Below are positions 59,674 through 64,000 of a stretch of DNA of 64,000 nucleotides, in pieces. How positions within the stretch are numbered: the stretch's first letter is position 1; each line of letters starts with the position of its first letter. The position numbers and the translations under genes were made by a program. The DNA lies in NCBI GenBank assembly GCA_019095985.1, contig CM032660.1, positions 22,473,701-22,537,700 on the forward strand, given 5' to 3'. This stretch comes from Streblospio benedicti. Taxonomy: Eukaryota > Annelida > Polychaeta > Spionida > Spionidae. Under the pieces are notes generated by a model, which was not told where the DNA came from, ran no database searches, and saw nothing but the letters and a program-made list of their open reading frames with translations.

Positions 59674-62600
59674 TCAGCAGCACTTTGGCCCACTTTTCTT
59701 CTCATACAAGTTCGAGTCTCCACGGTTGTTAATCGCTGGAAAAGAAGTAAATAAACAAGTTTCATTATTTCAAATGATGATTCAGTCACAAAAAACAACA
59801 TGTCACATGAATCTCAAATTTACATTAATGTGGCTTATTGCAAGAAACAAAAAGGGAGCAACATTTGGTATAGAGAAATCAATCTAAAACGCAGTGTTGT
59901 CTCATTAGCATTAATTAGCAATCACACAGTAATAGGCCTCTCTTACAAATTAACAGAGCAGATGAGAACAGACTATAGTGCCCATTTACCGCGCCACAAA
60001 AATGTTTTCCAAGTTTATGAGCAAATTTAAGATAGGACAAGTACAATTTTCATGATACTTGTCCTGTGAACAAGCATGATTTTCCCTCTTTTCATGGCCA
60101 TGAGTTGCGGAATTTGGCTTTCAGCACAGTGTTGTACTCACTAATGAGATCCGAGCCGATGCTCCTCTGCGGTCCCGGTGAGTTAAGACACTCGAGCTCA
60201 CGTTGCACGGCCGCATCAAATGCCAGTGAAACGACGCGGAAAAAAAACTCCTGCACATTCTCACCTAAAAAACACACAGTGGGTTGAATATAGAAGACTT
60301 GGAATTTGGCCGCAGATGATTTGAAAACTACTGACAACGGTATTTTCTAATCCATTCCAAAATGGGGTCTTGTTAGCAAACACACACTATGATCTGTTAT
60401 ACCTGTGAGCGATGAGCAGGCCCAGTACTCAGCCCCCATGTCGTTAGCGATGAGTAAAGCTTGACTCTCCACCTCGTGGTAGATGTGCGCATTCTGGAAA
60501 CATATCAGAGCTACTGTTTAAAATGTACTACTACATATCAATGATAATACTTTTGTCTGATTAAAGATCTATTGTTTAGATGATGTCATATAAAAAAATC
60601 AGTCATTTTCTCGAACTACTTTGTGGTAGATGTAAGCGTTCTGCAACCTACCTGCAACCTACCAACATTTAACTATTAAGATAAAAAAATCAATAAACAA
60701 AGTTAGAATTGATATATATGTTGAATATGACAGCATCTAGTTTATCAAACATCGTATAAATTTCTGTGTTTCAAGAATAAACAAATCAAATCTCAATGAT
60801 TACCATTGACTCCAATGAATTTCATATAATGAAACAGGACAGTTGACCACAGAGTCACATTTTAGCAAAAATACATCACAGAGACAAACACATGTAAAGT
60901 TTAAATGTTTAATTACAATCATTGAAATTTAACAATACAATGCCATGCTCCCTCCTGTTGACTCTCCTAACTCTCCTACACCCCTATAGCATGCATAATC
61001 TGTCATGTAACAGCCTCCTGTTAACCTACGTACCACAGTGTCCTTCTTGAGCCCCACAAGGAAGACGAATGGGTCTGAGGCGGCGCGACACGCGTCCTCC
61101 TTCCACCGAACCACGTTGGTCAGAGAGTCGATCTCGCTCAGGTCAAAGGCCACGATCACAACTACACATAAAATCAACAACACTGTCACTCAAAAACGTC
61201 TAAATTGTTACAAGTGAATCATTAACGCTGATGAAACCAATGTGAACAATGGTGAGACACGCGGTAGGGAAAATGATTTGAACTATATTGATTCAGTGTT
61301 ACTAAACCCAGTGTTGTAAGACACTGAATGTTATTCTATATTAATATGTTGGAAACGTCTTTAGTTATATTTTGATAACAAAGATAGTAGAATAAGAAAT
61401 AGACTAATTTTACTTTGAAACAAACTAGCTGTTACTGTACAAAAAAACTTCAATTTTGAAAAAAATATGTAAATGCCTTATTTTTTCTCTTATATGTTGT
61501 ATCTATATAAAGCTAATGGATTCATGTGTATTTCATTTACATTTTAGCTAACTTGCCCAAATATAAAATACAAAAGTATCAAGTTGAATTTGAATTCAGT
61601 ACAGTAGTGCAATATTGTACTCATTGAATCAAAATGTAAATGGAGCTTATAACATTTGAAGATTGAACATATTGTCATATAATAAATGATAATAAATAAA
61701 CTGAAAGCCATTTTTGCCACAATTGACCACACCTAAGTGTCAGGTCCTAAATAATCTCTCCTTGGACACAGCTTATCACATTTTGGATGGTGCCTGCCTA
61801 CTCCACGTGTTCACTCACCGTTTGCGCCTCTGTAGTACGACGCAGCGATGCATTTGAAGCGCTCTTGGCCCGCGGTGTCCCAGCTATAATATGAAAACGA
61901 TGATACAAATGTACAGAGAGATACAATTAAAATCCACTCACGATGGGTGTTTAGTGTATGAAATAGACCCTTCCCAATTGCCCTTCACCGACAGATTTTT
62001 TTTCCAGGGTTAGCTTGTTTCTAAACTTAATTTTTTTATTCTACATTCAAATGGGTATTGATTCGGTGAAGATCAGGGCATAGTTGAAATGTACTGTATT
62101 ATCATTCATTATTACATATATTTGATATGCGTACATTCTTAAAAGTATAACTTAATACGAAGCTCATTTTGATGCTTATAATCTTAAGAGTTGTAAATAC
62201 AATTTAAAAAACTGTAACAAATTTTCAACTCTTAAAAATGTGACACTTACATCTGAAGATTAAAGGGCACAGAAAGCACGCTGAACTTTTCCACTTCAAA
62301 GTCGACACCGATCGTCGCTTTGTAGTCATTGTCAAACACATCATGGCAAAATCTACACAAACATAGAGGCAACATGGCTGATGCATTCAGTTAGAGACCT
62401 ATGACTCAAAGTCAGGTTAGGACTATATCATATAGAAATTCATACGTTATTTTTTGGTAAAGCTTCAATTTTCTGCATCTATACTTGATCATGTATATTT
62501 CAAAATATTTTGACAAAAGTCACTTACTAATTCTTATCAAACAAACTCATCTGAACACAAATTGTTACCTATTAACCAGACAACTTTTGCCCACAGCTAC

Positions 62601-63105
62601 ATCGCCCACCAGCACTGCTTTGGAAATCTTCACCCTACAAGGAGAAAGCGAGTAAATTTCAATAGAGATCATGTAACCAGATTAGAGTTCATTTGAACAT
62701 TTTGAAACCGACAGAATTATTCATTTAAAGGTTATGCTCAGCGGCCAAATAATTATGCTTTGATAGAAGCAATATGATGTGTTTTGTGCATTCTAATCTA
62801 CGGTGTTCTGACCTTAAGGTTAATATATCGATAAAGTGATTTGAAATTGAAGAAACAACACAAATCAATAGACAAAACATGCATTTAGATTTATACCCAC
62901 ACAATTGTAACATCATTTACCCGACGATGCCGGTTTTGTTGGTCTGACAGGCCTCCTTGACCTTTGTGGAGAAGGCGATCTGCTGGTACGGGGAGGCATC
63001 AGGGTGGAATGCGTCGGGAAACCTGCTGATGACCCGGTCCTTGGCGATGTTGGAGCCGGTGGATGACTGCCGCTGGTGGATCAGCTTGTTCTCGTACCAT
63101 GCTGG
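59674..63105 (-). CDS. RAB34: Rab GTPase of the RAB34/RAB36 type, eight exons, first exon missing
   Basis: Exons 5' to 3': 62921-63105, 62569-62634, 62251-62352, 61819-61883, 61034-61161, 60403-60493, 60142-60264, 59674-59735. All have AG/GT borders and phases join: 273 codons plus stop. The first visible exon is an N-terminal extension (KDRVISRFPDAFHPDASPY). Then come the P-loop GDVAVGKSC, switch I YKATIGVDFEVEKF, WDTAGQERFKCIAASYYRG (G3/switch II), FLVGLKKD at the G4 position, SSLTGENVQEFFFRV (G5 region) and a C-terminal KKSGPKCC prenylation motif. SDLITINNRGDSNLYEKK resembles recalled human RAB34 more than RAB36. RAB34 acts at the Golgi, in macropinocytosis, lysosome positioning and ciliogenesis; RAB36 is close. 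The start codon lies above 63105 or outside the window. 63106-64000 shows no exon I can defend. Confidence 0.92.
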
Positions 63106-64000
63106 CTGAAACAGCATGCAAAATCACTACAAAACTTGGATTGGTACAGTGAAATAACTTGAGGAGTTGGATAGAATTATGAAATCTTGAATTGCTGTAG
63201 TCAAGACTGACAGAATGATGGGTGAAATTGATCATCAATTTTGCAAGGAAAGGAAAGTTGATTACACAGCACCGTCTAAATAAGCACTAATTCAGGCCTG
63301 ATCAAATGAAGATGAGGATGATGATAAAGATATAAAATTGATACACCAAGCAGAAAGAAAACAAATAAGAATAATGCTAGTAGGAAAGACAGTAATACAA
63401 TTTACAGTTAACAGAAGATTCAAGTTATGAGAAGTTTGCCAAGCCACTTCAGAGATATTTATCCAAACAAAGTAAAAAGGTGTTTATTATTAAATATCCT
63501 TCCTTGTTGTTGTCTTTATATCAACAATCAAATGCTAACTTTGAAAAAAAAATGTAGGCCTTTAATTTTAAGGTAAGTACAAAGGACACAAATATACTGT
63601 AATTCCTATTAGCAGGTGTTGAATAATCAAAGTAAAATCAATAACAAAAATGTCAACTTGATAAATTGGCCTCATGGCAGGTACAGGTAATTGCAGTATA
63701 AATGATGCAGAATGAAAATGAAAGCAGGTTGATTGTCAAGGTAGGAAGATATAGACAGTGTTATAGAAATGGTGTTGTCATTTAATTGGAGGAGGAAGCA
63801 TAGAATATATTTCTAGGTACATGTAGTCAATAAAATATGTAAAATTGACAGTGTCTTATGTTAAAATAATAATGTTAATATGTTTTCCATATCAGTATTT
63901 AAAAATTATATTGATTATTAATCAAGTAAAAAATGAAGTTGATAAATCAAATACAGTGTATGATTTTTTTTCAGTTTTCAAGTACCTTATCAAATTAAAT

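Overview
The window is animal nuclear DNA: AT-rich, with GT-AG introns, GC-richer exons, long CA/TG microsatellites, tRNA-derived SINEs, many small DNA transposons and three 100-N assembly gaps. Gene content (a sodium-activated K+ channel, a C1q-domain gene, CCDC62, a RAB34/36-type GTPase) and repeat style suggest a marine invertebrate, either mollusc-like or an invertebrate deuterostome. I cannot resolve it further from sequence alone.

Layout. 0.2-4.4 kb (minus): five exons of a KCNT/Slack potassium channel, from the S1-S2 loop to the pore and S6; the rest lies outside the window or upstream. One intron holds a tandem array of decayed copies of the preceding exon's 3' end with its splice donor. 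5.3-16.6 kb: repeat-rich DNA with a SINE, a hAT-like element carrying a second hAT-like element inside it, minisatellites, and a fossil Ty3/gypsy-type element whose integrase-like segment lies before the reverse transcriptase (Gmr1-like order). 16.8-19.4 kb (plus): a C1q-domain gene whose coding exon is interrupted by a 1.47-kb terminal-inverted-repeat element. 22-25 kb: a SINE and a tRNA-like relic. 25.3-26.5 kb (minus): an intronless ten-finger C2H2 protein. 27.4-29.3 kb (minus): a mucin-like single-pass membrane segment and an unassigned terminal exon.

29.7-38.2 kb (minus): sixteen exons of CCDC62, complete at the 3' end. One intron holds a minisatellite made of copies of the adjacent splice acceptor. 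38.2-51 kb: no convincing gene; foldback elements, a CpG-rich palindromic island, tRNA-like relics and a long TG run. 51.3-53.3 kb (minus): a possible small basic protein gene and an unassigned exon-like stretch. 53.6-56.9 kb: a Penelope-like fragment invaded by SINEs, then a duplicated segment with one empty and one MITE-filled copy around a gap. 59.7-63.1 kb (minus): eight exons of a RAB34-type GTPase, complete at the 3' end, with two nested small transposons downstream.

No operon or defence-type system is visible. The most unusual pattern is the tandem amplification of real splice sites in two unrelated genes, donors in KCNT and acceptors in CCDC62. The transposon inside the C1q exon, with its recoverable empty site, comes next.
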